From assembly GCF_900120125.1 (NCBI RefSeq), contig NZ_LT635545.1:423387-487386 (forward strand): a stretch of 64,000 bases of DNA, given 5' to 3'. A program made the position numbers and the translations under genes. The notes below the pieces were generated by a model that worked only from the letters and a program-made list of their open reading frames with translations, was not told where the DNA came from and did not search any database. The DNA is from Gemella massiliensis (GTDB taxonomy: Bacteria; Bacillota; Bacilli; Staphylococcales; Gemellaceae). Below are positions 36,137-44,644 of this stretch, piece by piece (position 1 is the first letter of the stretch; every line of letters begins with the position of its first letter).

Positions 36137-36190
36137 GGGAGTAACTCAATAATCGTAATTTTTTAAATAAGATTTTATCAAAATACTCCC
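36137..36190 (-). repeat. Intergenic motif related to the nanK terminator
   Basis: GGGAGTA ... TACTCCC closes a hairpin whose minus-strand interior TGATAAAATC...AAATTACGATTATTGAG is clearly related to 34446-34495. May serve as a terminator for nanE. Confidence 0.55.
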
Positions 36191-36195
36191 ACAAG

Positions 36196-36236
36196 ATTTA
36201 CCGGTGTTCAAAAGACTTATTTGAACACCGGTAAAT
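36196..36236. repeat. Perfect 17-bp inverted repeat downstream of nanE
   Basis: ATTTACCGGTGTTCAAA-7 nt-TTTGAACACCGGTAAAT. A very stable hairpin without a clear T run on either side. It may act as a 3' stabiliser or as a protein-binding site. Confidence 0.75.
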
Positions 36237-36339
36237 TAATGTTATAGACGTTTTTATACAAAATGTCAGACAGTTTTTTAAATTTAGAACCTTTTTATAT
36301 AGTTTAATTTTCGTCTATAAAAATGAAAATATTTACTAT

Positions 36340-36858
36340 CTATTTAACAAACATATATTTTGCTCCTTTTAGCTTAATTGTTTCAATAAGACGGTAGGCA
36401 TTGCTTTTAGATATCTTTAAATTTTTTGCTGTTTCTTTAACGTTTAATGTTTTTAAGTAAGCCAAGAAAAACTTCTTTTCTTTAGGGGACAATACTTCAA
36501 GAAAACCGTTATAAAACTCAAATTTAACCATATCCATATTTGGTGAAATAAACAGCTTAGAATTTTCCACAAAATCAAAAGCAACCTCTTTTTTACGATT
36601 ACGGCGACGAATTTCATCAATAATTTTCCTTTTTATCGCAACATAAGCAAAACGCTCAAAATCTTGTTTTTCTATCTTCCCTTCTTCTAAAATTAAAAAA
36701 CTTACAAGTAATCCTTCCAAACCGAAAGTGTAAAATTCATCCCTGACCCCCGCCGGAATATTAAGTTTCCTTAAAGCTATGTTAATGAGTGAACTATGTT
36801 CTTCTACAACCTCCAAAAACCTAGATTCTTGTTCATCAGATAACGCATAATTTTTCAT
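36340..36858 (-). CDS. Sigma-70-like factor, possibly SigH/ComX type
   Basis: 172 residues. A region-2-like part (about 15-95: VRDEFYTFGLEGLLVSFLILEEG...FERFAYVAIKRKIIDEIRRRNRKKE) and a short region-4 helix-turn-helix (about 120-165: LSPKEKKFFLAYLKTLNVKETAKNLKISKSNAYRLIETI). Size and layout recall the alternative sigma factors that drive competence in low-GC cocci, which is inference. GGGAGG precedes the ATG. No competence gene lies nearby in the window. Confidence 0.65.
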   Translation of the reverse strand: MKNYALSDEQESRFLEVVEEHSSLINIALRKLNIPAGVRDEFYTFGLEGLLVSFLILEEGKIEKQDFERFAYVAIKRKIIDEIRRRNRKKEVAFDFVENSKLFISPNMDMVKFEFYNGFLEVLSPKEKKFFLAYLKTLNVKETAKNLKISKSNAYRLIETIKLKGAKYMFVK

Positions 36859-36926
36859 ATACTTATCCTCCCTTATAAAAATAAAATATTGAAGTTATCC
36901 CTTCATAACTAAACCTTAAAAATCCT

Positions 36927-37352
36927 TTACTCTGTAACAAAAATTTTGTAATTTTTTAGAAATACTTTTAATTTTTGTAATATTTTATCACGTCTTCTTT
37001 TAATATCCATCGCATTCGTTTTTTCTTTTTTAGCTACCGCTCTTAGTGAATACTCTGCAAAAAACAAATAATAAATCAAACGTCGTTCATTTCCGGTAAG
37101 TTTTAACAAAGCATGACGAAGTGCTTGGAGAATTATTTTTCTTTCAAGGTTATCGTAGGGGGACGGAGTAGTTGCCTTTAACAACTCAATCCCGTTTTGA
37201 TTTTCGCTATCAAAACTTTCCATATTAATCAATCCATGGCGGATATTTTCTTTGAACAAATAATACTCCCTATTTAAAATTTTTTTTAATGCTTTATAAA
37301 CATCATCTTCAACAATTACTTTTTCTTTATTAACATAGATATATTTTGTCAT
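36927..37352 (-). CDS. Sigma-70-family/ArpU-like regulator of mobile-element type
   Basis: 141 residues from ATG 37352, which follows AGGAGAGG; the frame continues up to 37442 without an RBS. The C-terminal part (about 75-130: LERKIILQALRHALLKLTGNERRLIYYLFFAEYSLRAVAKKEKTNAMDIKRRRDKILQKLK) is a region-4-like helix-turn-helix. Similar small proteins occur in Tn916-like elements and prophages. It is 68 bp upstream of the other sigma-like gene on the same strand. Confidence 0.6.
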   Translation of the reverse strand: MTKYIYVNKEKVIVEDDVYKALKKILNREYYLFKENIRHGLINMESFDSENQNGIELLKATTPSPYDNLERKIILQALRHALLKLTGNERRLIYYLFFAEYSLRAVAKKEKTNAMDIKRRRDKILQKLKVFLKNYKIFVTE

Positions 37353-37616
37353 AATTATTCCTCTCCTATAAGACACTTCAATAAAAGGGCAAACAAGAAT
37401 ACTAGGGAATACCATTATATAGCAAAAATTAAAGATATTCACAAAATATTTAACAAAACATATAACTTTTAATTGAAATAATTAATTTCTTCTTTAAATA
37501 AAAGCCAAGTTGATGCAAACTATACCCTCTTAAAGCAATTTTTAAATTATTGATAAATAATAATTATGTTTTGATTTAATGGCGGTTGTTGTTTAACCGT
37601 AACCGATTTGGGTGCA

Positions 37617-37658
37617 TACAAATAAGGGACACGGAATATATCCATGCCCCACAGAAAT
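37617..37658. repeat. Degenerate ISL3 left-end-like hairpin
   Basis: ATACAAATAAGGGACACGGAATATATCCATGCCCC keeps the AATAA...GGG...ATCCATnCC layout of the ISL3 left end with several changes. The 37353-37712 spacer holds nothing else I recognise. Confidence 0.4.
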
Positions 37659-37712
37659 TTTTTGGAGGAGTATTTATAAATTACATAATTTTTAATATCT
37701 TAAGTAAATATT

Positions 37713-40415
37713 TTACTTATCAGATAATCTTTTTCTTACAGCTAAACCGATTAAAGATATTAACCCTAATCCTAATGCTGCATTTTGAGTTGTATTTAGC
37801 CCTGTATTCGGCAAAGTTTTACCTTGTGATAGATCCGTACCTGGGTGTGTTGGCGTTGATTTATCAGGGGTTTTTTCTTTTACTTTTTTAAAGTAATGTG
37901 TTGTTATTCCATCTTTTTTCAAAGTTTTATCAAAAGTATAACCTTTTATTTCGCCTGCTTTTAGTTCACCTACCTCTGATGGTTTTAGTTCTTTTCCGTT
38001 TTCATCTACCCAGCGTGTTACTTTTAATTCCGATTTTTGTTCTGTTAAATCTTTAATCCCATCTTGCGGAGTTGATGTTGCCGGCGGGGTGTTCGGCTTA
38101 TCTGACGGTTTGTCCGGTTTTGGCATGTCCGGTTTTGGCATATCTGGTTTCGGTGTGTCCGGTTTTGGCATATCAGGTTTTGGCATGTCCGGTTTTGGCA
38201 TATCTGGTTTCGGTGTGTCCGGTTTTGGCATATCAGGTTTTGGCATGTCCGGTTTTGGCATATCTGGTTTCGGTGTGTCCGGTTTTGGCATATCAGGTTT
38301 TGGCATGTCCGGTTTTGGCATATCTGGTTTCGGTGTGTCCGGTTTTGGCATATCAGGTTTTGGCATGTCCGGTTTTGGCATATCTGGTTTCGGTGTGTCC
38401 GGTTTTGGCATATCAGGTTTTGGCATGTCCGGTTTTGGCATATCTGGTTTCGGTGTGTCCGGTTTTGGCATATCAGGTTTTGGCATGTCCGGTTTTGGCA
38501 TATCTGGTTTCGGTGTGTCCGGTTTTGGCATATCAGGTTTTGGCATGTCCGGTTTTGGCATATCTGGTTTCGGTGTGTCCGGTTTTGGCATATCAGGTTT
38601 TGGCATGTCCGGTTTTGGCATATCTGGTTTCGGTGTGTCCGGTTTTGGCATATCAGGTTTTGGCATGTCCGGTTTTGGCATATCTGGTTTCGGTGTGTCC
38701 GGTTTTGGCATATCAGGTTTTGGCATGTCCGGTTTTGGCATATCTGGTTTCGGTGTGTCCGGTTTTGGCATATCAGGTTTTGGCATGTCCGGTTTTGGCA
38801 TATCTGGTTTCGGTGTGTCCGGTTTTGGCATATCAGGTTTTGGCATGTCCGGTTTTGGCATATCTGGTTTCGGTGTGTCCGGTTTTGGCATATCAGGTTT
38901 TGGCATGTCCGGTTTTGGCATATCTGGTTTCGGTGTGTCCGGTTTTGGCATATCAGGTTTTGGCATGTCTGGTTTTGGCATGTCTGGTTTTGGCATGTCT
39001 GGTTTCGGCATATCAGGTTTTGGCATGTCCGGTTTCGGCATATCAGGTTTTGGCATGTCCGGTTTCGACATATCCGGTTTTTGTCCTTTTTTATCTTCTT
39101 TTACCTTAATATCAGCTATATCTTTTTTACCTTGTTCTACAACTTTTTTTAGTTTATCCGGATCAGTTTGTTTATTTATATTTTCATAAATCTGTTGTGT
39201 TTTTTCTTCCAGCTTAGAGCTTGCCTCATTTTTACTATCTTCTGTTGCATTCGCTTTATCTATTTCAGCTTGTTTATTTGCCGATTCCAAAGTAATATCA
39301 TTTTCTGCTACAGTTTTTAACGCTTTTAGATACACCTCATATACTTTTTGCTGTGCTTGTTTAATTTGTTCCGGTGTATACTTCGGTCGTGCAGTATCCA
39401 CTTTGTTCGCAATACCACTTATTTCGTCAAACAGTCTTTTAAGTTCATCTTCTATTTTTCTTTTAAGTTGACCTTTTTCAGCGTCAGAAAGATTTTTGTT
39501 ATCTTTTATGGCTTGTAATGATCTGTTTTTTTCTTTATTTATTTCCTCAAGATACTTATCTACTCCAAGCGGATTTATTTCTGCTAATTTCTTTAAAAAG
39601 TCTTCTTTTATTTTTTCAATATCATAATCTATATTTTCTTCACTAACTTTATCAATCTTTTCAGTTGGCTCTTTTGTTTCATACTCAACCGATTTATTAG
39701 CTTCATTCAACTCAGATTTTGATAAATGATTATTAGCTTTTAACTGTGCTACCTTATCAGCTTGTAATAATTCTACTTCTATTTGAGCAGCACGTTTAAT
39801 TACGGTATTTTCAATTTTATCTATTTCGTTTTGAAGTCTATCCGCTTCTGCAGAAGTATTAGCATTTTTAGCCAATTTTTCTATCTCTGCTTTTTTATTA
39901 TCCACCAGTTTAATAATTTCATCTGTAAAAGCTTGGTTTTTTTCAGGTGTTAGATTTTTATTCTCAAGTATTTTTTTTACTAAACTATCTTTAACATCAT
40001 CTAACTCTGTAAAAACTAATTCCTTACCTACAGGGTTAATTTTAGCTAAATCTGCCTTTAACTCCGTTTTTATTTTTTCTATTTCTCTATCAGTATCACT
40101 GCTACTTCTTTCTAATTTATCAATTGCTTCATTTGCTTTTGTTACTACCTGTGTTTTAGCAGCTTCTAATTCTTTTTCCGATAAATTTACATTAGATCCC
40201 AATTCTGCTTTTTTCTCTTCTATTAAAGGAAGAAGTGCTCTTCCACGTGTTTCTGAATTTTTATTATCTTTTACTTTCGATTGAGCCGGAGTACCGGTAG
40301 TATTTGACGCCTGTGCAACAGCCATACTTCCGCCCATCGCTACTCCCAGTCCTACTAGAACAGATGCTACTCCTATCTTGTACTTTCGTATAGAAAATTT
40401 TTCCTTGTTTTGCAT
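37713..40415 (-). CDS. YSIRK/LPxTG surface protein with a long PKPDM/PKPDT repeat stalk
   Basis: 900 residues. YSIRK-type signal (FSIRKYKIGVASVLVGLGVAMGG), then ~400 residues of charged alpha-helix with repeated blocks (ANEAIDKLERSSSDTDREIEKIKTEL...INPVG) like DUF1542-type helical repeats, then a Pro-rich stalk of PKPDM/PKPDT pentapeptides (roughly 450-780), a MucBP-like segment (KVTRWVDENGKELKPSEVG...YFKK) and LPNTG at 868. Sortase A would link it to the wall and YSIRK would direct secretion at the septum. The ligand is unknown. The 60-bp DNA repeats keep frame, so stalk length can vary. Confidence 0.88.
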   Translation of the reverse strand: MQNKEKFSIRKYKIGVASVLVGLGVAMGGSMAVAQASNTTGTPAQSKVKDNKNSETRGRALLPLIEEKKAELGSNVNLSEKELEAAKTQVVTKANEAIDKLERSSSDTDREIEKIKTELKADLAKINPVGKELVFTELDDVKDSLVKKILENKNLTPEKNQAFTDEIIKLVDNKKAEIEKLAKNANTSAEADRLQNEIDKIENTVIKRAAQIEVELLQADKVAQLKANNHLSKSELNEANKSVEYETKEPTEKIDKVSEENIDYDIEKIKEDFLKKLAEINPLGVDKYLEEINKEKNRSLQAIKDNKNLSDAEKGQLKRKIEDELKRLFDEISGIANKVDTARPKYTPEQIKQAQQKVYEVYLKALKTVAENDITLESANKQAEIDKANATEDSKNEASSKLEEKTQQIYENINKQTDPDKLKKVVEQGKKDIADIKVKEDKKGQKPDMSKPDMPKPDMPKPDMPKPDMPKPDMPKPDMPKPDMPKPDMPKPDTPKPDMPKPDMPKPDMPKPDTPKPDMPKPDMPKPDMPKPDTPKPDMPKPDMPKPDMPKPDTPKPDMPKPDMPKPDMPKPDTPKPDMPKPDMPKPDMPKPDTPKPDMPKPDMPKPDMPKPDTPKPDMPKPDMPKPDMPKPDTPKPDMPKPDMPKPDMPKPDTPKPDMPKPDMPKPDMPKPDTPKPDMPKPDMPKPDMPKPDTPKPDMPKPDMPKPDMPKPDTPKPDMPKPDMPKPDMPKPDTPKPDMPKPDMPKPDMPKPDTPKPDMPKPDMPKPDKPSDKPNTPPATSTPQDGIKDLTEQKSELKVTRWVDENGKELKPSEVGELKAGEIKGYTFDKTLKKDGITTHYFKKVKEKTPDKSTPTHPGTDLSQGKTLPNTGLNTTQNAALGLGLISLIGLAVRKRLSDK
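38116..38969 (-). repeat. 60-bp tandem repeat array coding the Pro-rich stalk
   Basis: Thirteen consecutive identical 60-bp units fill 38161-38940, each coding four pentapeptides (three PKPDM, one PKPDT), with a 45-bp partial unit to the left and a 29-bp one to the right. Less regular 15-bp units continue to about 39080. Zero divergence between units points to recent expansion. Long open frames on the plus strand here are shadows of the repeat. Confidence 0.95.
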
Positions 40416-40859
40416 TTTATAATCCTCTTTTTTCTTAATTTTATTATCACTATAATTAGGGTGTCCTCCCCTACAACAATATTTATAATAACAGATAATT
40501 TAATATTATGCAATATAATTATACTTAAAATTTTACTTTTTTAGTGACATTTTTTAAGAAATGAGTTTTATATAAATAAAATTAAAATCCACTTAAATTC
40601 TACTTTAAAAGCCGTTAAGATTATATTTATTTTTAGTTTTAATTATGTAAACTTTAAATTTTTTAAGTATTTATTAAATAAACTTAGATTAATATTATTA
40701 TACATAAAGGTGAATAAATATTCACTCATTTTTTATTCTCTGCTAAGCATATAAATATATTTTTCAAGATTAAAATTTAATACATTAATATACATATGTC
40801 CTCTTTAGAAATATTTTTTAGACAATACAAAAAAATATTAAAATCCCCTACTAAAACCT
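40416..40859. other. AT-rich spacer upstream of the YSIRK gene
   Basis: About 440 bp between the YSIRK start (RBS AGAGGATT) and IS copy 2. It holds no ORF with an RBS and no recognised RNA gene; promoters are likely but not assignable in such AT-rich DNA. Confidence 0.5.
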
Positions 40860-40867
40860 TAAAATCT

Positions 40868-42441
40868 GGCTCTGTGTCAAATACGGGGCATGAGAAAAAA
40901 TAAGGATAAAATGCTAAGCAATGCAGTGTTGCTTGGCATTTTTCAAAACGCCCTTAAAAGAAATATTATTTTTATACTCAGAAACAAATAACCTAGAAAC
41001 AACTAAAATGCGTAATCTAAAGTTATAAAAGCTATTATAACCATAAGAAACTCTCTTTAAAACCTTTATCTTATTATTAATACCCTCCAAAGAACCATTA
41101 GAGATAGAATACCTAACACTATTAAGCATATACTCTTTATGTTTTCTCATAGTATTAATAGCCTTACTAACACCATCAGATAAACCGATAGTAGATTTTT
41201 CAATTAATTCTTTAAACTCCAACTCATTTCTATACCTTATTGCATATCTAATATCCTGAACTCTCTCATAGCTAGCCTTAAATATTACAATCTAATCCTA
41301 ATAAATAATCTAAAATATCACGTCTAGTAACTAAACTCCTAAAACTCCTATTAAAGAAAAACCTACCATGAGTAACATTACTTTCATCTTCTAATATTAA
41401 CTTCCAATTATTTTTTAAAAGAGTATAATTAATACCTTTTTGTTTTTTGTAAATATTCATTAGCTTAACTCTAGTTCTATTAAGTTCTCTATTAACATTT
41501 TGAATAAAGTTCTCTATTAACATTTTGAATAATATGAAACCTATCTATAACAATTTCAGCATTAGGAAACTTATTTCTAATCAACTTCATATAAGGAGTA
41601 TAAATATCAATACAAATAGCCTTAACATTACTTCTAGCCTCTTTAGAAAATCTGGAAAAATAATTATTTAAAATATACTCAGTTCTACCATCAACTATAT
41701 CAATAATCTCATGAGTTAAAGCATCTAAAAAAATAAAACTCATACCATTTTTACTATCTTTAGTAAACTTTAACTCATCAAAGCATAAATACTCAGGTAA
41801 GGTATTATAGTTAAGAATGTCTACATGGGATTTACATTTATAAAGAGTTCTTATAACAGTATTAACCGATACATTATTCATTTTGGCTATTTGTTTAAAA
41901 GATAAAGTATCAGCTAAATCACTCATTATAGAAAACTTAACATTTTTAGAAATACTACAGTATTTATCTACAAAAGAAGTAGTAGCTACAAATTTTTTAT
42001 TACAAGTTTTACACTTGAAACGTTGCTTTCTTAGTTCCAAATAAGCAGGGATACCTGATATTTTTAATAGATTAATTCTAGTAAGTTCATTAAAGCCGTT
42101 TTTAACTACAGTATAACCTTTATTAAGACAACCACAGCATTCACACTTCTTGGGTTTATATGTTAAGGTACCTTTGAATACAAAGTACTTTTGATTATTT
42201 TTTATAGTTTCGTTATGTGTTTTCTCAATAGTTATATTTTTATCTTTTATTTGTAGTAGGTTTTTAATGAATTCTCCCTCTTTTATTTCTTTTGTTTTTG
42301 TGTTAAAATTATTCATGACAGATATCCTTTCATAGTTTATTTTTTTGCACTTTAATTATATTGGATATTTGTCTTTTTGTATATTAAAAAACAATACGAG
42401 GTATGGATTTTTTTCCCATACCCCGTATTTATTATACAACC
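40868..42441 (-). mobile_element. ISL3-family insertion sequence, copy 2 (1574 bp)
   Basis: Same ends as copy 1, in the opposite direction, flanked by a perfect 8-bp target duplication TAAAATCT (40860-40867 and 42442-42449). It differs from copy 1 by two extra A near the left end, an extra A that adds a second frameshift near 41285 and a few point changes. It lies directly downstream of yycI. Confidence 0.92.
40914..42316 (-). pseudogene. ISL3-family transposase, doubly frameshifted
   Basis: Three pieces: residues 1-274 (41492-42316, identical to copy 1), the middle (41278-41523) and the end (40914-41222). The first break is the same 25-bp duplication as in copy 1 (41482-41530); the second is one extra A in the codons after LLGLDC. 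Neither this nor copy 1 can make a full protein without correction. Confidence 0.9.
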
Positions 42442-42524
42442 TAAAATCTTATTTTAAGTTCCTAGTAGGAGATTTATATCTTATAGTTATATTGGTAAAA
42501 AATTTTTATCTATACAGCAAATTG

Positions 42525-43316
42525 CTAATTCCCTTTATTTAATATATTAAGCTCTATAGCATCAACATAGTATTTTTTAACAACGTCATTTTTTGATACT
42601 ATTTCGACATACCACGTCGGAATTAATACTTGATTTTCTGTTTGGGAAATATAGGTGTAGTACCCTAACGTCGCCTTTACTCTGCTGTCTTTCGGTATTA
42701 AATCTTCGTGGTATAATCGATTAATGGCTTGCGATTGAGTTACCAATGTTTCGTTTTTATCTTTTCTTATATTTGTTACGGCTGTTTGCTCGAAAGATTT
42801 TATATCTCCATTCGCTTCCACCTTAAACACAAGTCTTGCATTTTTATTATCAAATACTCTGACCCCGTCTATTATTTGTTCATAAGTTACCGTTTTTTCT
42901 GTAGCGTCATAACTTGAGAACATATAATGATTACCCGCTTTGTATTTTTCTGCTAAAAAAGTATCTAATTCAGCCCTATAATTATTTTTATCAATATTAG
43001 TAATTGCGGTATCCAATGTTCCTTTCAGCTTGCTATATTTATCTACAGTTTCTATTTCTAATTTTAAACCGCCGGTTTCTTTTTTTATATCTTTAAAATT
43101 TGAACCTGTTACATTGATATAACCGAGATTTTCTTTTTTCGGCTGATTTTCTTCTATCTTTATACCGTCATTTTTCATTGCACGTTCAATAACTTCTTTT
43201 TCTTGAACAATTTCCACTTTGTTTTTATAAACGGTGTAAACATAAAAGCCTAGGAGCATAACATTCAGAGCAATAAATAAATAAATAAACATCGTTTTTA
43301 TTTTATTCCAATTCAT
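42525..43316 (-). CDS. yycI: YycI, accessory regulator of WalK
   Basis: 263 residues. One N-terminal membrane helix (about 9-30) and an extracytoplasmic YycI domain (SHAFFED-like fold). With YycH it contacts WalK through the membrane helix and tunes kinase activity. The start overlaps the yycH stop, so the four wal genes form one operon. The operon ends here; yycJ and htrA, which often follow, are replaced by the ISL3 copy. Confidence 0.88.
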   Translation of the reverse strand: MNWNKIKTMFIYLFIALNVMLLGFYVYTVYKNKVEIVQEKEVIERAMKNDGIKIEENQPKKENLGYINVTGSNFKDIKKETGGLKLEIETVDKYSKLKGTLDTAITNIDKNNYRAELDTFLAEKYKAGNHYMFSSYDATEKTVTYEQIIDGVRVFDNKNARLVFKVEANGDIKSFEQTAVTNIRKDKNETLVTQSQAINRLYHEDLIPKDSRVKATLGYYTYISQTENQVLIPTWYVEIVSKNDVVKKYYVDAIELNILNKGN

Positions 43317-44641
43317 TACTCCGCCCCCTTTTCTAAACTAGCCTTTAGATTTTTAAAACTTATGTACTTACCGTTATATTTTACATACCAAGTCGGCTTG
43401 TAATAACAATTAATTTTTGTTTTGCTAAATGTTTTTTCATAACCTAAAACAACATCGCTGACGCTTTTTAAATTAGCGTAATTATATAGGTAGTTTATTA
43501 CATATTCACCACGTTCTACGTCGTAAACTCCCGCAGTTTTAGAGGATAAATAAGTTTTCGTTATTTTTTTAGGTGAAATAACCTGATATACTCCTGAACT
43601 GTTACTTAAAACTCTAATATTGGCTAATTCTTCTTTATTAAATACCAAACCCTCTTTATATGTTTCTTGAAACTGTGTTAAGTCTTCATATGAATAAATA
43701 AGCTGATAATTTTGGTTATTAACATACCCGAGATTTAAAAAATTGACCGCATATCCTAATGATGCTAAAGAGGTTGTTCCGTTTTTTTCTTCGTTTGACG
43801 GATTAATATAGGTTAATCTGTCCCCCTGTTCTCTTAAAATGGAATAACCATCGGAAATTTCATTATCACTACTGTTTTTTATGCCACCTTGAGGTTCAAA
43901 AATATCTCTACCAAGTTTATTTAAACTGATGTTTTCCGTACTAAATTCATCAATATAATACTTGTCCGCATCTTCTTTTAAGTAGATAAAATTATTATTC
44001 AAACTATATTTCCCATAACTCTGCTTAGCAGAAGAGAATTTTTCAGATATTTTTTTATAAATATCCCCATTTACTTTGATTTGGAGATAATTCTTTTCGC
44101 CTTTTTTATAAAGATAGATATTTTCCGGTTTTTCTTTTAAAAATACTACTGTATCAAATTCTAAACTTATATTCGAATTTTCTTCTGCAAAAAATATCGG
44201 TTTTACTAACGCTGAGTCAAGTGTCGCCGAGTATTCCAAGGTGATTTTTTCTCCACCGTTATGTATAACTTCTTCAATATCTTTATTTCGAACCCTTGTT
44301 TCAACACTTTCACTCTTGGTAACTTCTTTTATAATCTCTTTTTGAGTTTTTTTATCTTTTATTCCGTCAACAGTTGCAATTTTGGTAATACTGTTTTGAA
44401 CCGGCGGTTCTTCTCTTGCTCCTCCATTGACTTTTACTATAATATTAGGTGTTAAAAAATGAAGTAGATCATCTACGACTTTTTCTTCATTGTCGTTTAC
44501 TTTTTGAGAGGTTTTTTTGGTAAATATTTCATAATCCGGCTGATAAGTTGTTATTACATAGGTCAGAAAAATACTAGATATGACAAGTAATACCAGTATT
44601 ATGGATTTAATCGTTTCTTTATTTTTCTTCATAGCATTCAC
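43316..44641 (-). CDS. yycH: YycH, accessory regulator of WalK
   Basis: 441 residues with one N-terminal membrane helix (about 10-30) and a large extracytoplasmic YycH domain. Works with YycI on the WalK sensor. It starts four bases after the walK stop. No unusual features; length fits the family. Confidence 0.88.
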   Translation of the reverse strand: MNAMKKNKETIKSIILVLLVISSIFLTYVITTYQPDYEIFTKKTSQKVNDNEEKVVDDLLHFLTPNIIVKVNGGAREEPPVQNSITKIATVDGIKDKKTQKEIIKEVTKSESVETRVRNKDIEEVIHNGGEKITLEYSATLDSALVKPIFFAEENSNISLEFDTVVFLKEKPENIYLYKKGEKNYLQIKVNGDIYKKISEKFSSAKQSYGKYSLNNNFIYLKEDADKYYIDEFSTENISLNKLGRDIFEPQGGIKNSSDNEISDGYSILREQGDRLTYINPSNEEKNGTTSLASLGYAVNFLNLGYVNNQNYQLIYSYEDLTQFQETYKEGLVFNKEELANIRVLSNSSGVYQVISPKKITKTYLSSKTAGVYDVERGEYVINYLYNYANLKSVSDVVLGYEKTFSKTKINCYYKPTWYVKYNGKYISFKNLKASLEKGAE

Positions 44642-44644
44642 TCC

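Noticed and set aside
38116..38969. CRISPR-like regular array
   Set aside because: The units are contiguous and identical with no spacers, in frame within a protein gene, and no cas genes are present.
38072..39189. Two long plus-strand ORFs (345 and 366 codons) across the surface-protein repeats
   Set aside because: They are mirror frames of the 60-bp repeat, made only of one recycled motif (SGFGM or VLACP), without an RBS, and antisense to a gene with clear signal and sorting motifs.
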